DNA from: Natronolimnohabitans sp. A-GB9
GTDB taxonomy: Archaea; Halobacteriota; Halobacteria; Halobacteriales; Natrialbaceae
Length of the DNA stretch: 64,000 bases
Direction: 5' to 3'
Assembly (NCBI RefSeq): GCF_030848565.1
Contig: NZ_JAVDDV010000002.1
Span: 124,001 to 188,000, forward strand
Shown: piece by piece, positions 50,164-59,095 of the stretch
Layout: every line of letters starts with the position of its first letter
Position numbering within the stretch: the first letter of the stretch is position 1
The notes under the pieces: model-generated
Databases searched by the model: none
Told to the model about the DNA's origin: nothing
Seen by the model: only the letters and a program-made list of their open reading frames with translations
Translations under genes and position numbers: made by a program

Positions 50164-52293
50164 ATGGATCCAAAGCGGGAACTCACGAGCGTCGACCTCG
50201 CCGCCCTCGTCGGGGAACTCGGTGCCTACGAGGGTGCGAAGGTCGACAAGGCCTATCTCTACGGCGACGATCTCGTTCGGCTGAAGATGCGGGACTTCGA
50301 TCGGGGCCGCGTCGAATTAGTCCTCGAGGTCGGCGAGATCAAACGTGCACACACGGTCGCTCCCGAACGGGTGCCCGACGCGCCCGGCCGACCGCCGCAG
50401 TTCGCGATGATGCTTCGCAACCGGCTCTCGGGTGCGGACTTCGCCGGCGTATCCCAGTACGAGTTCGACCGTATCCTCGAGTTCGTCTTCGAGCGCGATG
50501 ACGGCACGACCCGAATCATCGTCGAACTGTTCGGCCAGGGCAACGTCGCCGTCACCGACGGCGAGTACGAGGTGATCGACTGTCTCGAGACTGTCAGGCT
50601 CAAATCCCGGACCGTCGTCCCGGGCTCGCGCTACGAGTTCCCCGACAGCCGGACGAACCCGCTTACGGTCTCCCGGGAGGCGTTCGACCACGAGATGGAC
50701 CAGTCCGATACCGACGTCGTCCGGACGCTTGCGACACAGCTCAACTTCGGCGGCCTCTATGCCGAGGAGATCTGTACTCGCGCCGGCGTCGAGAAGGCGA
50801 TGGACATCGACGATGCCGACGAAGACGTCTACGATCGGATCTACGAGGCCATCGAGCGACTCGCACTCGACCTCCGAAACGGGAACTTCGACCCGCGGCT
50901 GTACATCGCCGACGAGGACGAGGAAGACGACGAAAGCGCCGGCCGTGTCGTCGACACGACGCCGTTCCCGCTCGAGGAACACGCCGAACTGGCCGCCGAG
51001 CCGTACGATTCGTTCCTCGCGGCGCTGGACGACTACTTCTATCGACTGGAACTCGACGAGGAAGAAGAGCCTGACCCGACCGAGCAGCGACCCGACTTCG
51101 AGGAGGAGATCGCCAAACACGAGCGGATCATCGAACAACAGCAGGGCGCGATCGAGGGGTTCGAACAGGAGGCCGAAGCCCTTCGCGAGCAGGCCGAATC
51201 CCTCTACGCCGAGTACGGGCTAGTCGACGACATCCTCTCGACGGTCCGGGAGGCCCGAGAGCAGGATCGGCCGTGGGACGAGATCGAACAGCGATTCGAA
51301 GAGGGTGCCGAGCAGGGTATCGAAGCCGCCGAAGCCGTCGTCGATATCGACGGCAGCGAGGGCGTCGTGACCGTCGAAATCGACGGCGAACGGATCGATC
51401 TCGTGGCCCAGCAAGGCGTCGAACAGAACGCCGATCGCCTCTACACCGAGGCCAAACGCGTCGAGGAGAAAAAGGAGGGCGCACTGGCCGCCATCGAGGA
51501 CACTCGAGAGGACCTCGAGGAGGTCAAACAGCGCCGTGATCGATGGGAAGCGGAAGACGCCGCCGAGGACGAAGAAGACGAAGACGAACAAGAGGAACGC
51601 GACTGGCTCGCCGAACCCTCCGTCCCGATCCGGGAGAACGAACCCTGGTTCGATCGGTTCCGTTGGTTCCACACCAGCGACGGCTACCTCGTGATCGGCG
51701 GCCGAAACGCCGACCAAAACGAGGAATTAGTGAAGAAATACCTCGAGCCGGGCGATAAAGTCTTGCACACCCAGGCCCACGGCGGTCCCGTCACCGTGTT
51801 GAAAGCGACCGATCCAAGCGAGGCGTCCTCAGCGGACATCGAACTCCCCGACTCGAGCATCGAGGAAGCCGCTCAGTTCGCCGTCTCCTACTCCTCGGTC
51901 TGGAAGGACGGCCGGTACGCGGGCGACGTCTACGCCGTCGACTCCGATCAGGTGACGAAGACGCCCGAAAGCGGCGAGTACCTAGAGAAAGGCGGCTTCG
52001 CGATTCGGGGTGACCGCACCTACTACCGCGACACGCCCGTCGGCGTCGCGGTCGGCGTCCAGTGTGAGCCCTACACCCGCGTGATCGGCGGCCCGCCGTC
52101 GGCCATCGAGGACCAAGCCGAGACGACGATCGAACTCGAGCCCGGGCGCTACGCCCAGGCCGACGCGGCCAAGCGACTGTATCGGCGCTTCCGTGAGCGC
52201 TTCGAAGACGAGTCGTTCGTCCGCAAGATCGCCAGTCCGGATCGCATCCAACACTTCATGCCGCCGGGTGGCAGCCGGATCACAGAGGACTGA
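50164..52293 (+). CDS. rqcH: Ribosome-associated quality-control protein RqcH (NEMF/Rqc2 family)
   Basis: 709 residues. NFACT-N domain at the start (MDPKRELTSVDLAALVGELG), with the D102-R103 pair (QYEFDRILEF) that is needed for tail addition in bacterial RqcH. A helical middle (residues about 300-480) is acidic and heptad-like with EEEIAKHERIIEQQQGAI and EEVKQRRDRWEAED. NFACT-R follows with FHTSDGYLVIGGRNADQNEE (about 506) and VLHTQAHGGPVTVLKAT. RqcH binds stalled large ribosomal subunits and recruits tRNA to add C-terminal tails. Full length, ATG 50164, no neighbour in an operon except the small gene at 52386. Confidence 0.95.
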   Translation: MDPKRELTSVDLAALVGELGAYEGAKVDKAYLYGDDLVRLKMRDFDRGRVELVLEVGEIKRAHTVAPERVPDAPGRPPQFAMMLRNRLSGADFAGVSQYEFDRILEFVFERDDGTTRIIVELFGQGNVAVTDGEYEVIDCLETVRLKSRTVVPGSRYEFPDSRTNPLTVSREAFDHEMDQSDTDVVRTLATQLNFGGLYAEEICTRAGVEKAMDIDDADEDVYDRIYEAIERLALDLRNGNFDPRLYIADEDEEDDESAGRVVDTTPFPLEEHAELAAEPYDSFLAALDDYFYRLELDEEEEPDPTEQRPDFEEEIAKHERIIEQQQGAIEGFEQEAEALREQAESLYAEYGLVDDILSTVREAREQDRPWDEIEQRFEEGAEQGIEAAEAVVDIDGSEGVVTVEIDGERIDLVAQQGVEQNADRLYTEAKRVEEKKEGALAAIEDTREDLEEVKQRRDRWEAEDAAEDEEDEDEQEERDWLAEPSVPIRENEPWFDRFRWFHTSDGYLVIGGRNADQNEELVKKYLEPGDKVLHTQAHGGPVTVLKATDPSEASSADIELPDSSIEEAAQFAVSYSSVWKDGRYAGDVYAVDSDQVTKTPESGEYLEKGGFAIRGDRTYYRDTPVGVAVGVQCEPYTRVIGGPPSAIEDQAETTIELEPGRYAQADAAKRLYRRFRERFEDESFVRKIASPDRIQHFMPPGGSRITED

Positions 52294-52385
52294 CCGCGAT
52301 CCGTTCGCCGCCGATTCATCCGACTCGAGTCACGGCTGCACCTGCCGGGTACAGTCCTACACGGCCGACGGTGGATACACCGTCT

Positions 52386-52697
52386 ATGGTAGACGTCGAT
52401 ATCGACAGCGGCACCGAGACCCAGACCGACACCGACCGCGAACTCGGCACTGCGACGATCGTCTACGAGACGGCGTCAGGAGAGATCGAACGGGTCACCG
52501 TCGACAACGAACACATCGCTTACTTCCAGGATCACTGGCTGTTCGCCTACGGTACCGACGACGACGGCAACGACGTCGTCCGCCGGGTGCCACACCAACA
52601 GGTCCGCTACGTCGAACGCTCCGTCGAAGAACTCGAGGAGACCTTCGAGTCTGGCGTCGAGAAGGCCAAGGGGAAACTCGAGGAGCTTACGGACTGA
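52386..52697 (+). CDS. Small conserved haloarchaeal protein downstream of rqcH
   Basis: 103 residues from ATG 52386 (MVDVDIDSGTETQTDTDREL). A short beta domain: GTATIVYETASGEIERVTVD, EHIAYFQDHWLFAYGTDDDG and RRVPHQQVRYVERSVEELEE, with a helical end (KAKGKLEELTD). Unknown function; same strand as rqcH, 92 bases further. The TGA is directly followed by a family A element beginning TACTGTCGAACAGCAC. Confidence 0.65.
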   Translation: MVDVDIDSGTETQTDTDRELGTATIVYETASGEIERVTVDNEHIAYFQDHWLFAYGTDDDGNDVVRRVPHQQVRYVERSVEELEETFESGVEKAKGKLEELTD

Positions 52698-52740
52698 TAC
52701 TGTCGAACAGCACGAGCCTCGGCATCGGTTACCTTCCGGT
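52698..52740. repeat. Family A element, left-end copy abutting a stop codon
   Basis: TACTGTCGAACAGCACGAGCC starts at the base after the TGA of the preceding gene. The rest of the element (GGCATCGGTTACC) is not clearly the family, so the right boundary is approximate. Confidence 0.5.
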
Positions 52741-52824
52741 CATCGAGACGGACGATCCCATCGGGATGGGTTCCTCGACCGACGTCACCGCGGAACTCTC
52801 CTGATCCGAGGTCCCGGTGCGAGT

Positions 52825-53109
52825 TCAGTCGTCGTCGGCCGCCTCGACCCGGTCTGCGTGTTGCTCGAGGTCGGCCGCGAGCGTCCGGGCCTGGTCGGGC
52901 GTCAACTCGAGTTCCTCCATGTGGGCCGGGAGGTGTTCTTCGGTCATGTTGTCGAGTTCGAACTGCAGTTGGACGCAGTCTGGGTCCTCCCGATCGGAGG
53001 TCGCGTTCGCGACGGCGAACGCCTCGTTCTCGAAGTCTTGGCCCTTCGCGACGGCATCGACGAGATCCAGCGTCGTGTACGCGGTGACCTTCATCAGTCG
53101 GTCGGTCAT
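52825..53109 (-). CDS. Small haloarchaeal protein, DUF6360-like
   Basis: 94 residues: MTDRLMKVTAYTTLDLVDAV, then FENEAFAVANATSDREDPDC and VQLQFELDNMTEEHLPAHME. This resembles the haloarchaeal DUF6360 type as I recall it, with no known function. It lies 19 bases downstream of the nitrite/sulfite reductase gene on the same strand, so it is probably in the same transcript and may serve that enzyme. Acidic throughout; no membrane segment. Confidence 0.7.
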   Translation of the reverse strand: MTDRLMKVTAYTTLDLVDAVAKGQDFENEAFAVANATSDREDPDCVQLQFELDNMTEEHLPAHMEELELTPDQARTLAADLEQHADRVEAADDD

Positions 53110-53128
53110 CGCTGTGAATCCCCACCCA

Positions 53129-54907
53129 TTAGTCGTCGGACGTGATCGGCGTCCCGTCGGCTCGAGCGGGCGCAGGACTGGCGTCCATGTCGTCGTCTTC
53201 GGCGTAGGGGTACCACGTGCGCTTCGTGTTGTGCATGTACGGATCGTCGTACTCCGTCTCCTCGGGTTCGATCAGGTCGGCGAGCTCTTCGTCGTCGCGT
53301 TCGGCGACGAACTCCCGGAAGCTCTGGTGCTCGCTGTCGCGTCCCTCGGCGAAGTTCTCGAGCAGGTTCGCGATCGCACCCGGCACCTCGTCGGCCGGGA
53401 CGCGCTCGGCGACCCAGGAGGCGAACTGCGGGTCCTCGCCGAGGCCACCGCCGAGGCCGATGTCGAGCGCCTCGACGGGTTCGCCGTCCTTGCGCGTCTT
53501 CATCCCGCGCAGGGAGACGTCGGCGATCTGGGGCTGGGCACAGGAGGCCGTACAGCCCGAGAGGTGAATGTGGAAGTTCTCGACGCCTGCCGGGAGTTCG
53601 ACGTTCTCTTTGAGCCAGCGGGCGAATCGGACCTGGCGGTTTTTCGTCTCGACGATCGAGAGCGAGCAGAACTCGGTCCCCGTACAGGCGATCGAGCCAC
53701 GCTGGAAGGGATGTGGGTCGGGGCTATACTCCTCGAGGACGGGTTCGGAACGCAGTTCCTCGAGGTTCGATTCGGGAACGTCCGTGAAGATAATGTTCTG
53801 GCGCTGGGTCAGGCGGACTTCGCCGGAGCCGTACTCCTCGGCCGCGTCGGCCAGGTCGTACGCGTCGTCGACACCGATCCGGCCGACGAGGACGTTTAGG
53901 CCGACGTAGTAGTCACCGTCGACCTGCTCGTGGACGCCGACGTGGTCGTGTTTGCCGTCGGCCTCGCCGGCGTTGTACGAGTACGACTCGCGTAGGTCGT
54001 CGCCTGCAGTGTGGAGTTCGAAGTCGACGTACTCCACCTGGAGGGTCTCGCGGAGCTTCTCGGGGCCCCACTCGTCGACGAGGAACTTGATGCGCGCGTT
54101 GTAGCGGTCCTCGCGGTCGCCGTGGTCGCGAAACAGCGCGGAGATGCCGCCGGCGACGTCGACGGCCTGGTCGGGCGTCGCGAAGACGTCGATGTCGCGG
54201 GCGAGGCGGGGCTCGTTGCGCGAGAGCCCGCCGCCGACGCGGATGTTGTAGCCCGTGACGGTCTCGCCATCGATTTCCTTCTCGGCGGGCTCGAACGCCA
54301 GGTCGTTGATATCGCCCTGCCCACAGCCCTCGTCACAGCCGGTCACCGACACCTTCCACTTCCGCGGGAGGTTGGAGTGGGCCTCGTTTTTCTTGAACGT
54401 ATCGTGGAGTTCGTTTGCGAGCGTCTCTGCGTCGACGTGTTCGTGTTTGTCCTTGCCGGCGACCGGACAGCCGACGATGTTCCTCCAGGAGTCACCACAG
54501 GCCTGGACCGTCGACAGCCCGACGTCCTCTAACTGCTCGAAGATCTCCGGGACGTCCTCGAGGCGGATCCAGTGGAGCTGAATCGCCTGTCGAGTCGTCA
54601 CGTCGATCCAGCCGTTCCCGAACTCGGGATTTTCGGCCGGTCCACGGGAGAACTCGTCAGCGATCTCGACGATGCGCCGGAACTGGCCGGGCTCGAGAAC
54701 ACCGCTTGGCGGACCGATCCGCATCATGAAATACGATTCCTGGCCGGCTCGCTGGTGGTACAGCCCGTACCACTTGAAGCGCTCGAACCAGGCGTCCTGT
54801 TCGTCGTCGGGGATGGACTCCCAGCCCTCCTCGGCAAACCGTTCGATCTCGTCGCGGATATCCGTCCCGTAGAGTTCGTCCTTCCACTGCTCGACGTCGG
54901 TACCCAT
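53129..54907 (-). CDS. Ferredoxin-type nitrite/sulfite reductase (siroheme and 4Fe-4S)
   Basis: 592 residues. Duplicated ferredoxin-like lobes and siroheme domains: EFGNGWIDVTTRQAIQLHWI near 98, VQACGDSWRNIVGCPVAG near 137, and the cluster ligands CTGTEFC (C-x5-C) near 405 with HLSGCTASC (C-x3-C) near 443. That set binds the [4Fe-4S]-siroheme centre. The family includes ferredoxin-nitrite reductase (NasD in haloarchaea) and assimilatory sulfite reductase, and these cannot be told apart reliably here. No nitrate reductase or ferredoxin gene is adjacent. ATG 54907. Confidence 0.9.
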   Translation of the reverse strand: MGTDVEQWKDELYGTDIRDEIERFAEEGWESIPDDEQDAWFERFKWYGLYHQRAGQESYFMMRIGPPSGVLEPGQFRRIVEIADEFSRGPAENPEFGNGWIDVTTRQAIQLHWIRLEDVPEIFEQLEDVGLSTVQACGDSWRNIVGCPVAGKDKHEHVDAETLANELHDTFKKNEAHSNLPRKWKVSVTGCDEGCGQGDINDLAFEPAEKEIDGETVTGYNIRVGGGLSRNEPRLARDIDVFATPDQAVDVAGGISALFRDHGDREDRYNARIKFLVDEWGPEKLRETLQVEYVDFELHTAGDDLRESYSYNAGEADGKHDHVGVHEQVDGDYYVGLNVLVGRIGVDDAYDLADAAEEYGSGEVRLTQRQNIIFTDVPESNLEELRSEPVLEEYSPDPHPFQRGSIACTGTEFCSLSIVETKNRQVRFARWLKENVELPAGVENFHIHLSGCTASCAQPQIADVSLRGMKTRKDGEPVEALDIGLGGGLGEDPQFASWVAERVPADEVPGAIANLLENFAEGRDSEHQSFREFVAERDDEELADLIEPEETEYDDPYMHNTKRTWYPYAEDDDMDASPAPARADGTPITSDD

Positions 54908-55036
54908 TACGCCGCCCTATGGAGGGTACGGATAAGCCTCTCCCCCTCTCGTCAGTTTCCCCCGCCTCTCGGTGGTCCCGGACTCCTTTGCCACTGTCCG
55001 ACCATGTTACCAGACGACACTGTTCGAGATCGGTCA

Positions 55037-55085
55037 TACTGTTAGACAGCACGATTCGACGATCGGTCGTCACCGACGGCGGGGA
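55037..55085. repeat. Family A element, left-end copy
   Basis: TACTGTTAGACAGCACGATTCGACGATCGGTCG repeats the left half seen at 4299 and in the reverse of 10966-11043. The right end is not visible. It lies between the reductase start and the small zinc protein gene end. Confidence 0.6.
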
Positions 55086-55119
55086 CCGCTGGTTCGTAGA
55101 CGACTTCGATTCGGTCGTA

Positions 55120-55443
55120 TCACGAACGCTCGCCGTCGGGTTCGACCCCCCACTGGACGCACTCGGGATCGTAAGGGCAGAACGCCCCGTCGACCATTCG
55201 ACCGACGGGCAACCGCTCGATCGTGTCGCGGGTGCCACACTCGAGACACTGCCCGACCGCGCCGGTGACCACGACCCGGCCGTCGACGTCGGCGTCGAAG
55301 AATCCCTCGAGCAGTACGTACGCCGGTTCACAGTCACAGAAGACGCCGCGAGAGAGCGTCCAGACGTCGCTTACGCTCACTTGACGGCTGTCGTTGACGC
55401 TGATCCACGCGCCGTCGTCGAGCGTTCGCAGTGCGATCGGCAT
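55120..55443 (-). CDS. Small zinc-ribbon-like protein, hypothetical
   Basis: 107 residues from ATG 55443 (MPIALRTLDDGAWISVNDSR). Cysteine pairs C-x-C (FCDCEPAY), C-x2-C (QCLECGTRD) and C-x5-C (CPYDPEC) suggest one or two bound zinc ions, as in DNA- or RNA-binding ribbons. Two beta strands surround them (AYVLLEGFFDADVDGRVVVT). Family unknown. The upstream frame to 55647 is not used. It stands alone between two other small genes. Confidence 0.55.
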   Translation of the reverse strand: MPIALRTLDDGAWISVNDSRQVSVSDVWTLSRGVFCDCEPAYVLLEGFFDADVDGRVVVTGAVGQCLECGTRDTIERLPVGRMVDGAFCPYDPECVQWGVEPDGERS

Positions 55444-55689
55444 ACTCCCAGTTCGTCGCCCCCGACACTCCGTTCGTCGCCCCGGGCAACGCTTACCGCT
55501 GTGATGACGGCGCGTTCTCGTTGCTATGGACCGTCTCGAGTACAGAGGGAGCGACGTGGAGGCAATGTGGCGTCGGACGAACGGACCGAGATACCGGCTA
55601 TTGTTTCCGACAGGGACGAGATCGGCGTCCGATTCGTTTCGGAACAATCCTGATTAGGGCGGGGGTCGTACCCACGGGTGGTGGTTCCA

Positions 55690-56028
55690 ATGGACGGATC
55701 GATCGAGTCGCTCGAGCCGACGATCGGACCGCTACAGGTCGACCCGACGACCGCGATCGCAGCCATCGTCATCGTCGCAGTCGTCGGATCGATCGTTGTC
55801 CTGCTCTACCTCGCGTTCGGCACCGAGACGCCGGCGTTCCACGACGAGGCGAGCGCCGTCGGCGAGGCGACGGATGCCGCGACAGAGACCGAATCCGAGT
55901 CGGAAACCGAGCGGGATAGCGCCGTCGAAACCGAACGCGACCCTGACCCCGACCGCGACCCGGACTCCGACACGTCGAGTTCGACACAGTCCTCGAGCGA
56001 GACGACGGGCTCGGCCCAGGGCGGCTGA
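55690..56028 (+). CDS. Small membrane protein with acidic tail
   Basis: 112 residues from ATG 55690 (MDGSIESLEPTIGPLQVDPT). One membrane segment (TAIAAIVIVAVVGSIVVLLYLAF) followed by an acidic, threonine/glutamate-rich tail (ETESESETERDSAVETERDP). The tail is low complexity, so function cannot be guessed. Such anchors with charged tails are frequent in haloarchaea. The GTG codon at 55678 is an alternative start. Confidence 0.5.
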   Translation: MDGSIESLEPTIGPLQVDPTTAIAAIVIVAVVGSIVVLLYLAFGTETPAFHDEASAVGEATDAATETESESETERDSAVETERDPDPDRDPDSDTSSSTQSSSETTGSAQGG

Positions 56029-56121
56029 GCCGACGGACGCCGACGCGTCACTCGGGCTTTGTGGCGGCGTCCAGCACCCACGGCTGACTCCGTCGACACT
56101 TCGTCTGGTCTGGTCGCCCGG

Positions 56122-56652
56122 CTAGCCGTCGACCTCGCCGACGTCAGACTCCGTCTCCCGAGCGATCCGATCGACCCACCGCTGCTGGCTCGCGTCGTAA
56201 GACGCGCCGAGGGCGATCAGGAAGCCGATAATCGCGGTGATCACCGCGATTGCTCCGACGGCGACGACGGCGACTGACAGGAGTTCGCCGCCCAGCACCC
56301 GTGCCGAGGTCAACAGCGACACCGCCGTCACGGCCGCGATGAGCGCGAGCAGGCGGCCGAAGCGTCCAGTGTCGAATCCCGAATTGGATTCGTCGGTGTC
56401 AGTGTCCAGTAGCTCGTTGATGATCCCCTTGTACTCGTCGCCGCGGGAGGCGTTGCCGAGCGAGTGAATCGAGTGGGCGACCCACAGCCCGGCGGTGAAG
56501 TTGAGCAAGGCGACGAAGGAGACGAGCCCAATCTCTCCCCCGACGAACAGCCCCGCCAGAATCGCGTTGGCGAAGGCGACGACCATGACCGCATGGATCG
56601 TGAGCGAGCGCGTGCCGAAGTCCTCGAAGAGCTGAACGTGTGCCAGTTTCAT
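56122..56652 (-). CDS. Membrane protein, hypothetical
   Basis: 176 residues from ATG 56652 ([20 protein letters not shown]). Four membrane segments: [60 protein letters not shown] and [21 protein letters not shown] polar loop ([14 protein letters not shown]) lies between them. No family recognised. Divergent to the pelota gene with about 185 bases between, so each has its own promoter region. Confidence 0.65.
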   Translation of the reverse strand: MKLAHVQLFEDFGTRSLTIHAVMVVAFANAILAGLFVGGEIGLVSFVALLNFTAGLWVAHSIHSLGNASRGDEYKGIINELLDTDTDESNSGFDTGRFGRLLALIAAVTAVSLLTSARVLGGELLSVAVVAVGAIAVITAIIGFLIALGASYDASQQRWVDRIARETESDVGEVDG

Positions 56653-56837
56653 ACATACCGCTTGGCTTCGGGCGCGCATACAACGCGCCCCTAACTATGC
56701 CACACTGTACCAAACGTGACTGTGGCGCGAGCCGATACGAACGCCGAGCGAATCCGTCGACCACGCGGGACTCGTTCGAGTCGCTCCTCGCTCGAGGGAT
56801 CGCAGCCCACTTACCGACACCCCGCGAAACCTCGCGC

Positions 56838-57905
56838 ATGCAGATCAAAGACCGGGAGCAGGTCGAGGGCGGGCGCGAACGGGTGACCGTCGTCCCCGAG
56901 AGCGTCGACGACCTCTGGCATTTGCAGTACGTCCTCGAGCCCGGCGACCGCGTCGCGGGTGATACGACCCGGCGGATCCAGCGCAACGACGACCAGATGC
57001 GTGATACGGGCGGCGAACGCGAACACATGTGGGTCGCCATCGCCGTCGAGGACATCGAGTTCCACAAGTTCGCCAACCGTCTTCGAGTGGGAGGCGAGAT
57101 CGTCGCCTGCTCGCGCGAGGACCAGCTGGGCTTTCACCACACCCTGAACGTCGAGGAACGCGACGAGATCTCGATCGAGAAACGGTTCAAACCGGACCAG
57201 GAGGCCCGCCTCGAGGAGGCCGAAGAAGCGACCGAGAACCCGGACGTCGCCATCGCGACCGTCGAGGAGGGCCAGGCCCACGTCCACACGGTCGCCCAGT
57301 ACGGTACCGAAGAGCGAGCGACGATCACCGGCCCCACCGGAAAGGGCGAGTACGCCCGCGAGCGCTCGGAGCTCTTCTCGGAACTCGCCGACGTCTTAAA
57401 ACGCCAGGACGCCGACGCGGTCATCCTCGCCGGTCCTGGCTTTACGAAACAGGACGCCTACAAGCACCTCGAGGAAGCGGTGCCCGAAGTCGCCGAGAAG
57501 GTGACCATGGTCGACACCGCAAGCGTCGGCGACCGCGGTGTCCACGAGGTACTCAAACGCGGTGCCGTCGCCGACGTCCAACAGGAGACCCGCATCGAAA
57601 GCGAGGCCGAGTACATCGACGAACTCACCGCCCGCATCGCCGAGGGTGCGAAAGCGGCCTACGGTCCCGAGGAAGTCCAGAAGGCCGCCGAGTTCGGCGC
57701 GATCGACGAACTGCTGATCCTCGACGACCGCCTCCGGAAGGAACGCGGTCCCGAGGGCGAGTGGGACGTCGACGTCAACGAGATCGTCCGCACGACAGAA
57801 CAGAAAGGCGGCGACGTGACGGTGTTCTCGAGCGAGTTCCCGCCCGGCCAGCAGCTCTCCAATCTCGGTGGCATCGCGGCGCTGTTACGGTACCGACTCG
57901 AGTGA
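56838..57905 (+). CDS. pelA: mRNA surveillance protein Pelota
   Basis: 355 residues from ATG 56838 ([20 protein letters not shown]). The N-terminal Sm-like domain carries [20 protein letters not shown]. The middle domain has [20 protein letters not shown] and [20 protein letters not shown], and the C-terminal domain [20 protein letters not shown]. It is an eRF1-like protein that lacks the GGQ motif, as expected. Pelota and its GTPase partner rescue stalled ribosomes. It complements RqcH at 50164, so two quality-control factors lie within 8 kb. Confidence 0.95.
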   Translation: MQIKDREQVEGGRERVTVVPESVDDLWHLQYVLEPGDRVAGDTTRRIQRNDDQMRDTGGEREHMWVAIAVEDIEFHKFANRLRVGGEIVACSREDQLGFHHTLNVEERDEISIEKRFKPDQEARLEEAEEATENPDVAIATVEEGQAHVHTVAQYGTEERATITGPTGKGEYARERSELFSELADVLKRQDADAVILAGPGFTKQDAYKHLEEAVPEVAEKVTMVDTASVGDRGVHEVLKRGAVADVQQETRIESEAEYIDELTARIAEGAKAAYGPEEVQKAAEFGAIDELLILDDRLRKERGPEGEWDVDVNEIVRTTEQKGGDVTVFSSEFPPGQQLSNLGGIAALLRYRLE

Positions 57906-57928
57906 TCGAGACGGGTTCCACGCTCGAG

Positions 57929-58252
57929 CTATCGGGGTCGGTCTTCGAGTCGCTTCCGGAGTTTGTACTCCTTCTGGATGATATCGGCACCGAGCGCGGT
58001 CAGCAGTGCCAGCGGCCAGAAGACCAGCAGCGTCAATCCGATTCCGACCGCGGGCGGGATCACGTCGGTCGCGGCGAATCGAAGGAGCCAGTAGCAAACG
58101 CCCGTCGAGACGAGCGAGATCACCGTCGGAACGATCATGGCTCGGTACGGCGATGGCCGTCGAAGACACCACCTGACGATCGGCTCGAGTGGCGTGTTTC
58201 GAATCGACAGCAGCCACGATCGCCCTTTGTACACGTCGCGATGGTCGACCAT
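57929..58252 (-). CDS. Small membrane protein, hypothetical
   Basis: 107 residues from ATG 58252 (MVDHRDVYKGRSWLLSIRNT). Two or three membrane segments (RAMIVPTVISLVSTGVCYWL, IPPAVGIGLTLLVFWPLALL) and a basic, cytoplasmic end (KEYKLRKRLEDRPR). A basic N-terminal stretch precedes them. No family recognised. Convergent with the pelota gene, 23 bases from its end. Confidence 0.6.
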   Translation of the reverse strand: MVDHRDVYKGRSWLLSIRNTPLEPIVRWCLRRPSPYRAMIVPTVISLVSTGVCYWLLRFAATDVIPPAVGIGLTLLVFWPLALLTALGADIIQKEYKLRKRLEDRPR

Positions 58253-58348
58253 ACGCGCCCTACGAAGGCCACCCGATATCCGATGACTGCTTGCAACCGC
58301 CAGACGACTCGCCTGCGCTGATCGAAGGCGACACGGATCGAAATCGCG

Positions 58349-59095
58349 TTATAGCTGGTCGCTGGCCTCGATCAACTGGATCAGGACGGAGGCAAACAGC
58401 GAACCGGAGCTCCAGATCGCCGTCTCGCTCCCGTCGTCGTCGACGACGCTCAACAGGATGCTGTCGTCGTCGACGACGACGATCCGACCCGAACGGTCGT
58501 CGCTGGTCCGATAAGACGGCGGCGCCTCGACCGCGACGCCGTCGACGGTCTCGAATCGCTCTCGAACCGCCTCGCTCCGGCTGATCACGGTGGCCGACAC
58601 GCCAGCTGTAGCTCGTGTTTCGAGCGCCTCTACGGTGGCTTCCGTGACGAGCTCCGGCAGTCGCGTCCCGAAGACGATCCGTTCGTCGGCCCGCGAGAGC
58701 AGGTCGACGACGCGGTTATCGATCCGCTCGCGGCCCCTGACCGTCCAGATGTCTTCCTGAGTTTCTTCCGACGACGACTCCTGTTTGACGGTGTCGACGT
58801 AGTCGAACGCTCGCTCCTGCTCGCGTTCGAATCGGTTCCGGAGCGTCTCCTGGGCCTCGTCGATGCTGACCGGCCGATAGCGGATCGGACTCGACTGCTG
58901 CACCTCGAGGAGCCCGCGTTCCTCTAGGCTCTCGGCGACGCTGTAGACCTGCGAGCGAGGGACGTCTGTCACGTTGGCGACGTCACGTGCGGTGCCGGAA
59001 CCGAGCTGGTGTAGGGCAATGAATACCTTGGCCTCGTAGCTGGTGAGCCCGAGTCGCTCGAACGCGTCGACGGCCTCGCTTTCGTCGTCGGTCAC
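58349..59095 (-). CDS. TrmB family transcriptional regulator
   Basis: 248 residues from GTG 59095 (MTDDESEAVDAFERLGLTSY). The N-terminal winged helix matches TrmB: EAKVFIALHQLGSGTARDVA, NVTDVPRSQVYSVAESLEER and GLLEVQQSSPIRYRPVSIDE. The rest (ADERIVFGTRLPELVTEATV; SYRTSDDRSGRIVVVDDDSI) is a ligand-sensing domain of the type found in TrmB-like proteins. The start overlaps the stop of the MMPL transporter (GTGA), so it probably controls or senses the export of that pump's substrate. Targets cannot be read. Confidence 0.85.
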   Translation of the reverse strand: MTDDESEAVDAFERLGLTSYEAKVFIALHQLGSGTARDVANVTDVPRSQVYSVAESLEERGLLEVQQSSPIRYRPVSIDEAQETLRNRFEREQERAFDYVDTVKQESSSEETQEDIWTVRGRERIDNRVVDLLSRADERIVFGTRLPELVTEATVEALETRATAGVSATVISRSEAVRERFETVDGVAVEAPPSYRTSDDRSGRIVVVDDDSILLSVVDDDGSETAIWSSGSLFASVLIQLIEASDQL

